From Gnetum montanum (taxonomy: Eukaryota > Streptophyta > Gnetopsida > Gnetales > Gnetaceae), in the NCBI GenBank assembly GCA_015680685.1, contig MNCI01025366.1:114357-178356 (forward strand): a DNA stretch of 64,000 nt, read 5' to 3'. A model generated the notes under the pieces. That model was not told the origin of the DNA and searched no databases. It was given only the letters and a program-made list of their open reading frames with translations. Shown piece after piece: positions 32,194-44,480 of this stretch. Each line of letters starts with the position of its first letter. Position 1 is the first letter of the stretch. Both the position numbers and the translations under genes were made by a program.

Positions 32194-33301
32194 TTGGCCC
32201 CTCTTTGTCAACGTCTAGAGGATGGGCTCGAAAGACATCGACAAAGAATACAAAACACCACGGAAGACATGACGCTAACGTCGCTACTCGTTGATTGTCA
32301 AGATGTCACTTAGCTACGCTTGAGAGTGTTGTAGGGAGGAAGGAGGTTCAAGAAAAGTGTAAAGATGAGGTTTAGCAGAGTCCCTCGTCGGAGTGCTCAT
32401 GAGGGAGTTTTTCACATTTTCATCTTTACTCTCATTGATCTTCGACCTCTTGCAAGACAGGTGTTTCTTTCCCAAGATGAGCTGTGTTACATCCGTGTGG
32501 GGTTTTGACCTACCTATAGATGCTTCCCATGGGACGAGCTATGTTACACACGTCATGGAATTTGCACTCTGAAGTAGCCAAGCTAGTTGAGGCACTCACT
32601 TCCCGACATCGTAGCATTTGTTGCTATGGCTAGACGTACGTTCGGCTGCACCCTGTAAGCATAGTGAAGAGCGAAATAGCCACGATGCAAAGCAAGGGCA
32701 GAGGTCTTGCTTGTTGTAGACGCTGTTAAAGCTCTTGGAAATCTGTGTTGGTACACGGTGTCCAAAGTAGGAAGGCTAGCAACAGCCTTGCCAACACTGG
32801 CACAGAGGTGTTGGCATCGAAGGCACTGGGAGTTGTTGTGAGTGTGGATGCTTTGGAATCCCTACCAAACGCATGCATTCTCAGTTCAGCTATGGGATCA
32901 GCTATCACATAGCTAAATGTCGTTCGAGCCCAGGCATCAGTAAGGAGCTAGAGGATAACAATACTATGGCTGCGCCATAATACTGCTGGAACTCCAGCAG
33001 CAGGCACTGGCCAAGGAACTACCGTCAGGGTGGTGGGTTGTGGCGATGGTAGGTCTGGAGGGCTAGTGCAATGTCATACGACATCTTCGAAGGGTCAACA
33101 CAATGCCAAGGGTGGAAATGTCGCATACATTCCAGATCATGTTCTCATTGCATCATGAACTACGTTCTAGAGCTGCAACATCCCACCCCCACGTCGGCAC
33201 GGTGCATGCTCGTTCGATGTGTACTTACCACAGATGCATGCTAGGGACATGATGCAAACCCAATTTAAGGTCTTGGTAGACCGTGTGCTGGTTTAGGGTC
33301 C
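32194..33301 (-). other. M2 PPT hairpin and 3' non-coding region
   Basis: The purine tract/hairpin is at 32186-32260 (element strand TTCTTTGTCGATGTC pairing with GACGTTGACAAAGAGG, then GGCCAA and the LTR start TGAAACAGC). The rest is non-coding and homologous to M3 62815-63374, sharing GAGCTRTGTTACRC motifs and GCACTCTGAAGTAGC. The last bases (33260-33301) are minisatellite units (TTTAAGGTC, TTTAGGGTCC) into which E inserted. Confidence 0.7.
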
Positions 33302-35077
33302 TAAACATCACTAATTTTGGCCTAACACTTTGAAACAAGAACAACTCAAGCCCTTTCAAGCATTCGGAAGGAAAAATTTGACTAAGGCATGAAACTCAAG
33401 TCCAGGTTGCTCAAGCCAGCTTGATCACACTGTTAAGCTAGCTTGCCCTTAGCATGAGCAGCTCCAACAGTTTCAAAATCAAATAAAAAGTGGTCCAAAT
33501 CTGAGGGTTCAAGACATCCTCAATAGCCGCTGATGTCCACTCCAAGTCTTAGCATTCAGGAGTCCAAATTTTAAGCCAGACTACATAGTTTTTTGTAGGT
33601 CACGCTTGGTAGTCATGCTAGGTGTGACCATAGCGTGACCAACTTTCAGAGCCTCAAAAAAATGTCAATATGGTATGATTTTGAAGGGACAAGTCACTCT
33701 CAAGGTCCATTCATGATTTCTCCAAGTTTCAACCTCCAAAACTTTAGATTTCAACTCCAAAAATGCTCATTTTTGTCACTGACACCCAGGTCACGCTGGC
33801 AGCATGAGTCCAGCATGACCAACTTTCAAAAATTTCCGAAAATTTCCAGAAAATTCTCAGCATTAGAAAATTTCAAAAAATGGCAGAAAATTCCAGAAAA
33901 CTCTCAGCATCAAAAAATTCTAGAAAATTCCAGAAAATTCTCAACATCAGAAAATTCCAGGAAATTCTCAGCATCAGCAACTCCCAAAAAATTCCAGAAA
34001 ATGGCAGAAAATTCCAGAAAATTATCAACACCAGAAAATTCTCAACTTCCAGAAAATTCCAGAGAACTTAGGGACAAAGAAGTTTCAAGAAAGACGGGTC
34101 GAATTTCCCTTGTACATTTCATTGTAAATCTTCATTTGCGGGATAGTCAGGCCCTCATGGTCTAAATTAAATATACTTTCATGGGCTTAAATAACCCATA
34201 AATTGTAAAATACAATGTACCTGGTCAAGAACGTAGCTTGCTGACACACATCCAACTCGTGCACAACTGTCTGACACACATCCAACTCTCACTAGCACGC
34301 ATCCAACCCAAGCACAATTGTCCATTGAACACATGCCACACGATCCTATTTCCTCTCATTTCTCAGCTGTTGATTCCATCCACAGATTTCGTGCCCGAGT
34401 TTGGCCCAGCCTTATAAATACCCTGTCAATTCACATAAACTGAGGGTGGACAATTGAAGACATTGGCAATTTTGAGAAACTACAAAACCTACAATCCTTG
34501 GGTGCTAGGCATACCTGTTGGCATCCAAGCATTTCTCACATTCATCACATCACATCATCACATCATCACGTTATCATGTTACATCACCCTGGGGCCAGGT
34601 GTTTGACCTACCATCTACACGCAGCTACGCTTTGATTAGTGCACATCTTTTCTAAGAAATACATTATTCCCATTTTGCCAACAAAACATTATTTTGATTT
34701 TCTATTTCATGTTCTATTTTTACGTTCTATTTACATTTTTGATTACATTTTGTTTACATTCAGTTTACACATTCAATCCAGTTTACATCTTGTTTACGCC
34801 TTACGTTTACACTTACATCTTGCGTCTCACAGCTCATGTTTACATTTTACATGCATTTACAAGTTTTAAGACATTGTTTACAATAACTCCAGCACTAGCC
34901 ATAGCTTATGCTCAGGGAAGTCCTTGGCTGATTTGTGTGCAAACCATCCAAGGCACTCTGCCTTCGTTTACTTTTCCAGCTTGCCCTTGGGCAAAGGTAG
35001 AGTCAGTTGTGCCTGCCCGACGATCTCTCGGTATCTATTTCCCTTCTAGCCTTACACCGATGATTTAGGTCAGTACA
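33302..35077 (+). repeat. E 5' LTR, 1776 bp
   Basis: The start is mutated (TAAACATCACTAATTTTGG; the 3' LTR has TGAAACACCACTAGTTTTGG) and it ends GATTTAGGTCAGTACA. Near 33830-34070 about nine units of AGAAAATTCCAGAAAATTC and TCAGCATC type form a tandem array. TATA box CTTATAAATA at 34411-34420, followed by CCCTGTCAATTCACATAAAC. The downstream half is T-rich, with GTTTACATTTTAC-like repeats. The ATTCCAGAAAA array can be translated but is not a gene. Confidence 0.93.
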
Positions 35078-35339
35078 GTTTTTGGTGCTAGAAGGAGGGT
35101 CGTATTTGCCATTATTAAAACACCGATCACGCTACCTATCAGAACGTTTTCATCTTATCCTGTGAGTCTCCTATCCCTATTGGTCACGCTGAGCTTGTCC
35201 CTATTGGTCACGCTGAGCTTGCTCTCTATCGGGCTGTGGTTTGATCGGTTTGGTCATGCTGTGTTTGTGTCACGCCAGTCATGGTGTAACTTCTTGTAAT
35301 CCAACTCCATTCATCTAGCCCAGTCTGCTCATGTTCATC
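35078..35339 (+). other. E leader with primer site and 24-bp direct repeat
   Basis: TGGTGCTAGAAGGAGGGT (35083-35100) lies five bases after the LTR and matches the M1 and M2 primer sites. A perfect 24-bp tandem direct repeat starting TCCCTATTGGTCACGC lies at 35174-35197 and 35198-35221. The remainder up to the gag ATG at 35340 is non-coding. Confidence 0.8.
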
Positions 35340-38300
35340 ATGGAATCCTTCCAAATCAAGCCAGTAACACAACCAATCGCTAAAACTTCGAACCCTGTGA
35401 CTGCTACAGAATCCATAACCATTATGGAACACATAAATCCTTAGGGCCCTACATGCCAATCACTCAGGCTACGGGGCAAAGGCCCTACTCATGTGACTCT
35501 TACACCTGAACGGTATAACTTCATCTGTCTCAAAATCCAAGCCAACTTACCTATCGACCGTACAGAAAGGGAAGCACATTTATCCATAAAGGAGGACGTG
35601 AGTTCATCCATTCAGCATTTGACATAATCCCGCTATCTGAAAACCATCATAAACTCATATCCCAACTTCTTATGGCTGGAATTCAAGCCTTATAGCTACT
35701 GCCAATAGAGCCTCAAGATGAGGAAGATGATTTTGCAACCCAATCTGAACATGGACATTCCTACCATACCGTTAGTCCCCATGCCTACACAAACTCATTA
35801 TTCCACCCTTTCCTGGAAGAAACTATGTTTCCTCCTTCATCCGCAAATACTCGAGCACCAGTTTCCTGACAAGAGGTACCTACTTCCATTCCTATCTTCT
35901 CTATACCCAATAATATTCACTCTAAAGCATCTACTTCCATCATTCCTCCACAAGTACAGTCCCAACAACTTCCCCCCCCCCCCCCCCCCCCCCCCCCCCN
36001 CTTTTAACCTCAAGTAATTGGAATGCCATCAGTCATACCAGCTTCCACATCCACCCGTTACATACCTCAGGTGCATATCCACGGAGCACCATTAATTACT
36101 CACAACTTGTGGCTAGGCAGTGGGTTCCACTAGTAGTCTCAGTTCCAAATACCATCCCACCATAACAAACATTAGCCCAACTACCTCTCTTTCCACAAAC
36201 AATGTAACAATTAAATCATTATCATTCACGATCTGCTCAATCCACTAGTTTGCCTACCACCCAAGAATGGGCAGACACACACAAAATGATGCACTCTTTG
36301 GTAGAGGAATTAAAACGCCTTAAAAATTTGAACAATGAGGAAGTCAAAGTACTAGATTTCTATCAAGATGACCTGATTGACCCCTCAGTTCCACCCTTAA
36401 CCTTGCCAAAGGAAGTCTCGTTACCTCAGTTGACCAAGTACAATGGAGAGGGAGACCCAAATGCCCACCTAGTGACATTCTGAACTGAAAGTATTTTGCT
36501 TCAGTCATGGCCCCATGTAATTTTGCGTGTGTTTGCTATGTCCTTAACCGTAAGAGCCTTAGACTAGTACCAAGCCTTACCCTGTAGCTCTATATCTTCT
36601 TTGGAAGATTTGTTACACCAGTTTGTCACCTGTTTCAAATACAATCTAAAACATGAAGCCACATTAGATAGCTTGATCCAAATTAAACAAGCGCCTTTAG
36701 AGCCAGCACAAAAATTTATCCAAAGATGGAGTGTAGCCCTGAATGAACTTCATGAGCCTATTCCTGAAACATATCTACTTACCATCCTTAAGGCAACCAC
36801 AAATGACTTCATTAAATCAAAGCTCTATTACCTAAAATCCCATACTTTGAGTCAGGCATTTGTACAAATTAAAGACATAGAAGAGGCTGCACAAACAAGT
36901 AATGACCCAGCCTATTCAACCTTTAGAAGCCAACACACGAGGAAAGATAAATCCAAAACAATGGTAGCAACAGTGGCAGAAATAGCTCAACCTAGTCATC
37001 CAGGACAAAAGGGAAAACAACCCGCTATCCCAAACAACTATGAAAGAACCACATCCACTCCTACACCTGAAAATTCTTCAAATAGAAACAACAACACAGT
37101 TCATGCCCGTACCTTCGAAAGAAAATACCCTACTCAATACACACCATTGCCCATGAAGCCTTCACAACTACTTGATCAACTTCTAAAGGTCAAGATAATT
37201 CAACATAAACAAATGTCTACTGCAGCCTCTCAAAGACACGATCGATTTTGTGAATTGACCAAAAATCTAGCCTTAGCAACAGCAAATGAACCTCCCATTC
37301 CAAAAGGCTTTAGGTTGGATAGGTTTTGTGAATATCACCAACGGTGTGGTCATGGGACTGATTACTGCTTTACATTGAAATAGGACATACAACACATGAT
37401 TGATAGGGGCAAAGTAGTGTTCGACGAGTCAAACCCAGTAAGACCCCAAAACCAATCCATGGGGGTCTACAAGGATCCTCTCAATACCAATACCAATGAT
37501 GCACCATATGTGATTAATACTATCCATGTGGAAAATAGACAAGACATTCCTCGAAAACCTTTTGTGACTTGCGAGCCTTCAGAAAACACACCTACCCCAA
37601 CATATCCTCAAACCCCTTTCACCATGCACACATCCCCCACACCATCAAAACCATTCATCATCTGTGTACATCCTTCTATTGCATCCACAACCACACCATC
37701 TAAAAACCAACCCATTCCCTTTGTAATCCAGGTGCCAAAATGCCCTGATACACAACCCACCTCCTTTCCCCCGCGACATTTGAGAGAAAGTCTTGCCGAT
37801 AGACTAACAAGAGAACGTTTGGAAAGGGAAAACCATTAATACAAACTAGGACAAAAAAACCAACACCGCTAAATGTTGTTCCTATGGGTCCACCCACTAA
37901 TGAACCTAGTACGAGTCATCAAAATGAGGATAATGTCACAAGTCATGTTCCAAACACAACATCATCAGTAAAAACCCCTCCACGGGAAATACCAATGCTA
38001 GGTCAAATGGACCAAATATCTACAGACAAGGGTACCCCAAATGGTAAAGACCTAGCAAATGCGTTGACACAAGTCACACAAGCTTTGAAACAAAAAAATA
38101 CTTCCTTAACCCTATATGATCTAGTAATGACTTCATTAGTACATCGAGAAGCCCTCGTGCATATGTTAACTTCGGTCCCTGTTAGTGAGGACCTTCCTGG
38201 ATATGAACCATCCATTCATGTAGTATTGTCTACACAAGCTCAAGAATCAAAAACTACATCCCTAGAGTTTCGCATTAAGGACATTAAGCTAGATGAGAAA

Positions 38301-38999
38301 ATAGGGGAAGTCACAACAAACCCTATGTTCATGATGATACAAGTTGATCATTTCAAGATACGTAGCGTGCATGTCGGTGATGGTGCAACAACCAATGTAA
38401 TACCTTTTCCCATCATCGAAAAACTAGGACTTATCGAACAAGTATAGCCCATGACAACCTCTTTCCTAAAATCCTTCAGTGGTTTCTGTGTTGGAGTAAG
38501 AGGTATGGTTGTCTTAGATTTCATAGTCAGGGATCAATTCCCCACATCAGCTGAATTCATAGTAGTTGATGAAATGCCAAGATTTAATTTGATCCTAGGA
38601 TGTCCCTAGCTCACTCAACTTAAAGTCTTGTCTTCCCCAATCCATCAGGAGATCCACCTACCTTATGAGGATGGTGAGATCATCATATATGGAGATGTAA
38701 TAGTGCCACCTACTTCCTCAAACCCTAGAGTGAATCAAGAATCAGAAATTGAATTCACTGAGTCTAAGCAAGACACCATGAGCATACTTCAAAACATAAC
38801 TTCAACATTGACTTCCAACCCTACCGAAACTGAAAAAATACTAAAAAATCCAAACATAGGTGCCATCCCTACTGATGTCTCTTGGTCTGAATTACCCTTT
38901 GATATCACCGATGAAGGGGAAGGTGAATATAAAATCCTACCCACATGCCCAACCCCACATGTTAAACTACAAAGGATCAAAAAGCAAATTAATAAATAG
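35340..38999 (+). pseudogene. gag-pro: E Gag-protease
   Basis: The start is ATG 35340, whose frame leads through GRYNFICLK-like sequence aligned with the M1 and M2 Gag N-termini. The Pro-rich linker is broken by a C run with N (35972-36000). The Gag core is at about 36250-36950, containing LTKYNGEGDPNAH, KSKLYYLKS and two stops from CGA and TGG codons. A CEYHQRCGHGTDYC knuckle lies near 37325. A basic Pro/Thr-rich spacer follows. The protease domain is at about 38130-38680, with VHVGDGATTNVIP and FNLILGCP, then SSPIHQEIHLPYEDGE as in M1. The active site reads Gly-Asp-Gly-Ala, near the divergent triads of Tat proteases. The frame ends at 38999, 1.6 kb before pol. Confidence 0.93.
35972..36000. 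other. Poly-C run with N in E gag
   Basis: 28 C residues then N interrupt the Pro-rich linker of E gag. By analogy with 12633-12669, where a duplicate shows normal sequence, this is probably an artefact hiding real bases, so the frame across it cannot be judged. Confidence 0.75.
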
Positions 39000-40657
39000 A
39001 ATTAAAACTACGAAATGTCAGAAATAATGTTAAACTATGAAATGTCCAAAATGACGTTAAACTATGAAACGTCTGCAATGACATTAAACTAGCCATGGTT
39101 AGAAATGGTCGGTTCCATTTGAAAACATTTTTGAAAATGTTACTACCTTTGGCCCACCATGGCATAAAACTAGTAATCCTTTCTTTAACAACAAATGCAG
39201 CAGTCCATCAAGACTTTAAACTAATGTGCCTAGCTCGAAATGGCTTTAAACTAGAGCCAACAAGTTACAGAATTCATGAACTCCTGTCATTTTACATTGA
39301 ATTTCTACTTACAAGTTACAAGTTACAATTTAGATTCATGCATGGTTTTTGCCTTCTTTTTCAAACATTTACCTTACGTTTTGCTTTACATTTTAGAAAT
39401 TTATGTTACAATTTAGTTGTACACATATATTCAAGAAAACAAGGAAAAATAATAAAAAACATGAAAAATAACAAAAATATTTACATAGAACATCAAAGTA
39501 ACAAAGGATTGCAACCATTTTATACCACAATTAAATTTAGGCCATTACATCAGTCTTCATACATTCCATCAAACATCCAAAAAAAACATCAAATAGTTTA
39601 AGCCTAACTAATGCAAAGCTTATGAATGGGGTTGATCCCCCATACCCTAGCCCCAAGGGCAAGTTTTTTTTTAAGTCATGTTTCACCCAAAACCCTGCAA
39701 CAATGACACCGAGAAAGCTAGAAATTTTGTAGCCAAAATGCCAAGAACCGAAAACCTGTGCATTCATGCCCCAAATTGCAAGGCCAAAAATTCTAACCTC
39801 TCATCCAAAATAATGCTACTTGCAAAAATATAGAAAAATTGGGGGCAAAGAATTTACCTGTGCAGGGCCTTCTTCCACAATGGAACCTTGATTTGGGGAA
39901 GATGTTGGAGGAGCTCTTCACTCTTCTTCATGAATGCTAGGGCTGCATACTTCCTTCCCTTTCCCCAGGTTGCCTTCTCCTTGCTGTTGTCTTTCATGGT
40001 CACGCTGATGCTGACGTTAACACCTTGGCTCACGTTGCACTCTGGAACTTACGTTGTTCTCCCAATTGCCAACAACTCACAATGACCAAAATGAGGCTTT
40101 CTTTTTCAAAATTCTCTTTTTTATTCCTCCCTAATAATTTAATTTTATTTATTTGATTTTTGGCCATTTTTATTTTAATTCATCTTCTCATTTTAACTAC
40201 ATGTTGTTGTCCAAAGCTATCTTTTGCCTTATGCTTGTCCAAATTTCCTGGTCATTCCAATCCCTCAAAATTGGGCCCAAAATTTCTTATGAACAAAGGA
40301 GGAAAGTGCTAAAAATCAATAGAAATAAATAAACATATATAAACACTTGAAAATTTTGTAAAATTTCAGAAAAATTTAAAACTTCCACAACCTTATTCTC
40401 CACTCGAAAATTTAAAATTTAAATATAGAGTTTAAAAGTCAAAAAAATTTAAATTTAAAAAATAGTGCATACACTCAGTTCAAATGGCAAGTCAACATGC
40501 GGCCCGGTATGGCCTTAAACTATCATAATTTCCACTGCATCTCCTAAATTTGTCAATACATAGCTTAATTATCCTATGTTCGTTTACACTTTGTAACTCT
40601 CTTACCAATGGAGTGTCTCTTATTTTGCTCCTGTTTTAACTGGCAGGAGTGAGCATC
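39000..40657 (+). other. E spacer between protease and RT (candidate intron)
   Basis: It opens with three minisatellite units (39000-39090, ATGTTAAACTATGAAATGTC type). No sense coding follows for 1.5 kb. Directly before pol, TTTTAACTGGCAG (ending 40646) is a good splice acceptor, and M2 has TCTTGACAG at the matching place. Ogre-type Tat elements are known to splice an intron here. An antisense exon remnant lies at 39858-39997. AT-rich sequence fills 40080-40480. Confidence 0.6.
39858..39997 (-). pseudogene. Remnant first exon of the antisense gene in E
   Basis: On the strand opposite E, an ATG at 39997 opens a 46-codon frame rich in Lys and other charged residues (starting MKDNSKEKATWGKG) that ends in CAG|GTAAAT, a splice donor in phase 2. 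Exon 1 in M1 and M2 likewise starts with a Lys-rich Met, has no more than 40 codons, contains a run of acidic and basic residues and ends in a phase-2 donor. Position (just upstream of RT) and orientation are also the same. Sequence identity is low, so common origin is likely but not proven. Downstream exons 2-4 are not recognisable at 39850-39000. Confidence 0.45.
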
Positions 40658-43600
40658 ATGGCCACCAACAACATCCTCTCAATATTGTCTCTTAATGGAC
40701 CATACAGAGATGTAGAAAGAGTGATCCACCCAGAATCTTTGGATCTAAATGCATCCACCTATACCGATTTGATAGCCTCCACTCAAGAAACGTTAAACTG
40801 GCCTAAAAACATAGCTAAAACTCTAGATCTAGAAGCTAACAATATCATTGAAGATCCTCTGGTTGAAATCCCCATTACCATAGTCAATGACGAAGCCAGA
40901 ACCTTGAAATTAAGTGCCTTACTAGATCCACAACTCGTAGGTGACATCACTCAGGTTTTAAAAGACAACATAAAAACGTTCGCATGGTCATATACAAACA
41001 TGCCGAGACTAGACCCCCGGATCATCCAACATAACATTATTCCTAATGAAAAAATTAAACTAGTAAAGCAAAAAGCACAAAAGGTTAGACCTGAAGTGGC
41101 ATTAGCAGTCCGCGCTGAGATCACAAAGCTCTACCAAGCCGGTTTCATCCAAGCCGTCGACTATTCCAATTTGGTATCAAACATTGTTATAGTCCCCAAG
41201 AAGAATGGTAGTATACACATATGCATTAACTTCCATGATCTCAATATAGCCACTGTAAAAGATGATTTCCCATTACCTAGTATTGATCAACTTATTGACA
41301 TGATTGCTGGGCATGCACTATTGTCCTTCATGGATGGATTTTTGGGCTACAATCAAATAAGAATTAATCTAGAGCATCAACTTAGGACAAATTTTATGAC
41401 ACCTTGGGGGACATTTTGTTATACGATAATGTCATTTGGCCTTAAAAATGTAGGTGCTACGTATCAGTGAGCAATGACATACATATTTAGTGACTACATG
41501 CTCAATTTTCTCAATGAGTATGTTGATGATATAGCGGTCAAGTCTAAAACAACTGAACATGCAAAAGATCTAAACTTAGTGCTTAAACGTTTTCTCAAAT
41601 ATGATCTCAGGCTCAACCCAAAAAAGTGTGTCTTCAGTGTTAAAATGAAAAAATGCTTGGTTTCCTAGTTTCCAAAATAGGGATACAGGTAGACCATGAT
41701 AAGGTTAAAGCAATAACCAATATGCAACCACCAAGAAACCTCACCGAACTACACGGCCTCCAAGGTAGGTTGTAATTCATTAGATGCTTTATCGAAAGGC
41801 TAATGGATAAGTTGAGTTCCATGCAACATCTATTATGAAAGAATGTACATTTCCAATGGACTCAACAATGCCAAGAAGTGTTCAAGAACATAAAACAAGA
41901 GTTGGCCTAGCTACCAATTGTTTATCCTCCACAAAGTTACAAACCTTTATACATCTATCTTGCAACTTTTGGTTCCTCCATTGCATCCATGCTTTGTCAA
42001 AAACGTCAAGACGGAGCTAAGATCCCTGTATATTATCTAAGCCATGCTTTAATAGCCTATGAACAACGATACAACAACGTAGAAAAATCATGCCTCACCC
42101 TCATCTTCTCTTTGAAGAAATGGCAGCATTATCTCTTCCGTAATCAAGTTTACATCGTTTGCAAGGATAATATTCTCTGTGCCATCACTAATAACATCTA
42201 TGAGTTAAGTAGGTTAGCTAGGTGGAAAGCAATGATCGCAAAGTTTGATTTACACTATGCCGCTCAATCTTCCACAAAAGGTCAAGTAATAGCCACACAA
42301 CTAACCATCTCGCCAATGCACGATCAAGCAACGATAAACCCTGAATTCCTGGATGAAAATGTTAATAGTATAGACACCGTACCTGATGATAATCAGGCAA
42401 TCCTCTACTTTGATGGAGCTTTAACCTCTCAAGGAGGAAGTGCTGCAGCCATTTTAACATACCCCTCTAGAGTAATCCAACCTTCTACCTACCAATTAAA
42501 CTTTCCTTGTACTAATAATGTAGCAAAATATGAAGGTCTTCTTAGAGGCCTTCAAGTAGCGTTAACTTTGGGAATCTCATGCCTTGTAGTCCAAGGCGAT
42601 TCGCAATTAGTTATTTATCAAGTCACTAAGGTCTACGCATGCAAAGCTTTCCATTTACAACCATAATGTGATTTAACCAAATATCTAGTGAGGCAACTAG
42701 TAAAGGTGGATATACAACACGTCCCTAGAAGCAAAAACACTATCACTGATGCACTTGCCACACTAGCCTTAAACATGACACCTGAAATGTTCCATGCATT
42801 GCCTAGTTCTATAACCAATTGTGCCAAACCTATAATTAACACTCTAAATGAAGTACCTATAACATCTATTAGTACAACACATGCAATAGAATGGTATGAT
42901 GACATAAAAGAGTATCTTCTAAGAGGCGAACCTCTACAACACTTGACAAATGCTCAAAAATAAGCCATACAAAAATGTTCTCACCAATATGCATTAATAG
43001 GAGACACCTTGTGTCGTAAATCCTATGAGGGCATTTTGTTAATATGCGTTAGTAGCATTGATGGTCAAATGATTATAGAACAAATCCACGAAGGACATTG
43101 TGAAGGGCACATAGCACCTAAAGCAATGGCAATGAACATTAGGCGTTTAGGCTATTACTAGCCACACATGAAATACGATTGCATCTCCAAGGTTAGAACA
43201 TGTGACATCTGCCAAAAGCATGGTAATCTGATACATGTGCCACCTAATGAACTACATACAGCACAAATCACATAGCCATTCCAAAAATGGGGATTAGACT
43301 TCATTGGACTGATAACACCATCGTCCTCTACAGGACATAGCTTTATCATCACTGCAACTAAACATTTCACAAAATGGGTAGAAGCTATTCCCCTTAGGAA
43401 GACCACCTTAAAACACATTTGCATTTTCATAATGGAAAATATTGTGACTCTCTTTGGTATTCCAATGATCATCGTTACCGACAATGGGCCACAATTTAGC
43501 AGTATAGATACTAAAAGCTTTTGTGAAAGTCTGGGCATTAAACACGCATTTTCATCACCTTACTACCCACAGAGAAATGGTCAAGCAAAGGCTATAAACA

Positions 43601-44130
43601 AAACTGTCATCATGGTGTTCAAAAAAATACTGAATTAGAGCAAGAAGCAATGGCATGAACAATTAGTCTATGCATTATGGGCTTACAGAATGACACATCG
43701 AATATCCATAGATAAAACTCCATATAGTCTAGTGTACGGATCTGAAGTTGTTTTACCTTTAGAATTGCAGGTTCCCTCATTGTGGATAGCTCTCTCCAAC
43801 CTCCTCAATAAAAGTCAAAACAATGAATTGTGCATTGCCGACCTCAATTCGGTAGAGGAGGAACGTGTACGAACGCTTGATCAAATTGAATGGTACCAAA
43901 AACAACAGAGGCAAAGGCACAAGCACAATCTCCATAAACGCCCGATCAAAGAAGGAGATCTAGTCCTTAAGGCCACCCGAGAACATCCAGGTAAATTCTC
44001 AGCCAACTGGGAAGGACCTTACTTAGTTACCAAGGCATACAAAAATGGAGCATTCAAACTTGCTGACATGGACAGAAATGAGTTCACCAATCCTACAAAC
44101 CACTTGTACTTGAAAAGGTACTATGTCTGA
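40658..44130 (+). pseudogene. pol: E pol: RT, two RNase H domains, integrase
   Basis: Start ATG 40658, 12 bp after a splice-acceptor-like CAG. The linker and first half of RT are open for about 270 codons to a TGA at 41468. RT keeps EYVDDIAV (41516) and then shifts frame near 41660. Ty3 RNase H at about 41990-42200; second RNase H at about 42400-42760 with YFDGA intact but NNVAKYEGL in place of NNVAEYEGL. Integrase at about 42890-44130: zinc half-site CDICQKH, GLDFIG and TDNGPQF, but NGQAKA where the catalytic Glu should be (Lys, a G-to-A change), so integrase is dead. It ends NPTNHLYLKRYYV. Closest in the window to H1 and M2. Confidence 0.95.
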
Positions 44131-44480
44131 CAAACTTGAGGTACATCATAGTCTTGGCATGATGACTTAAAACTGATACCACAGAGTAGTCCTGGCATCA
44201 TGACTTAAAACTGATACCACAGAGTAGTCATGGCATCATGACTTAAAACTAATACCAAAGAGCTCTATCTGGTATGACACTAAACTGCTACATCAATCTG
44301 CCATGACATGAAACTAGCATCCAGAGTCCACTAAGACTATAAACTAGTTTGCCTCTTCACAGTCTGTTATGACTATAAACTAGCAATGCACCATCCACTA
44401 CGATGCTAAACTAGCACTGTCAAAGGGGTTATGACGTGAAACTAATCCACAATAGTCCGCTAAGACTATAAACTGGTGAC
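44131..44480 (+). repeat. E minisatellite 3' of integrase
   Basis: About ten units with ATGACTTAAAACTGATACCA in the first three and CTAAGACTATAAACTAG later. It is the same family, position and orientation as at 10277. Confidence 0.88.

Noticed and set aside
33635-34165. 176-codon frame in the E 5' LTR
   Set aside because: It is a translation of the AGAAAATTCC tandem array inside an LTR, and the 3' LTR copy does not keep the frame.
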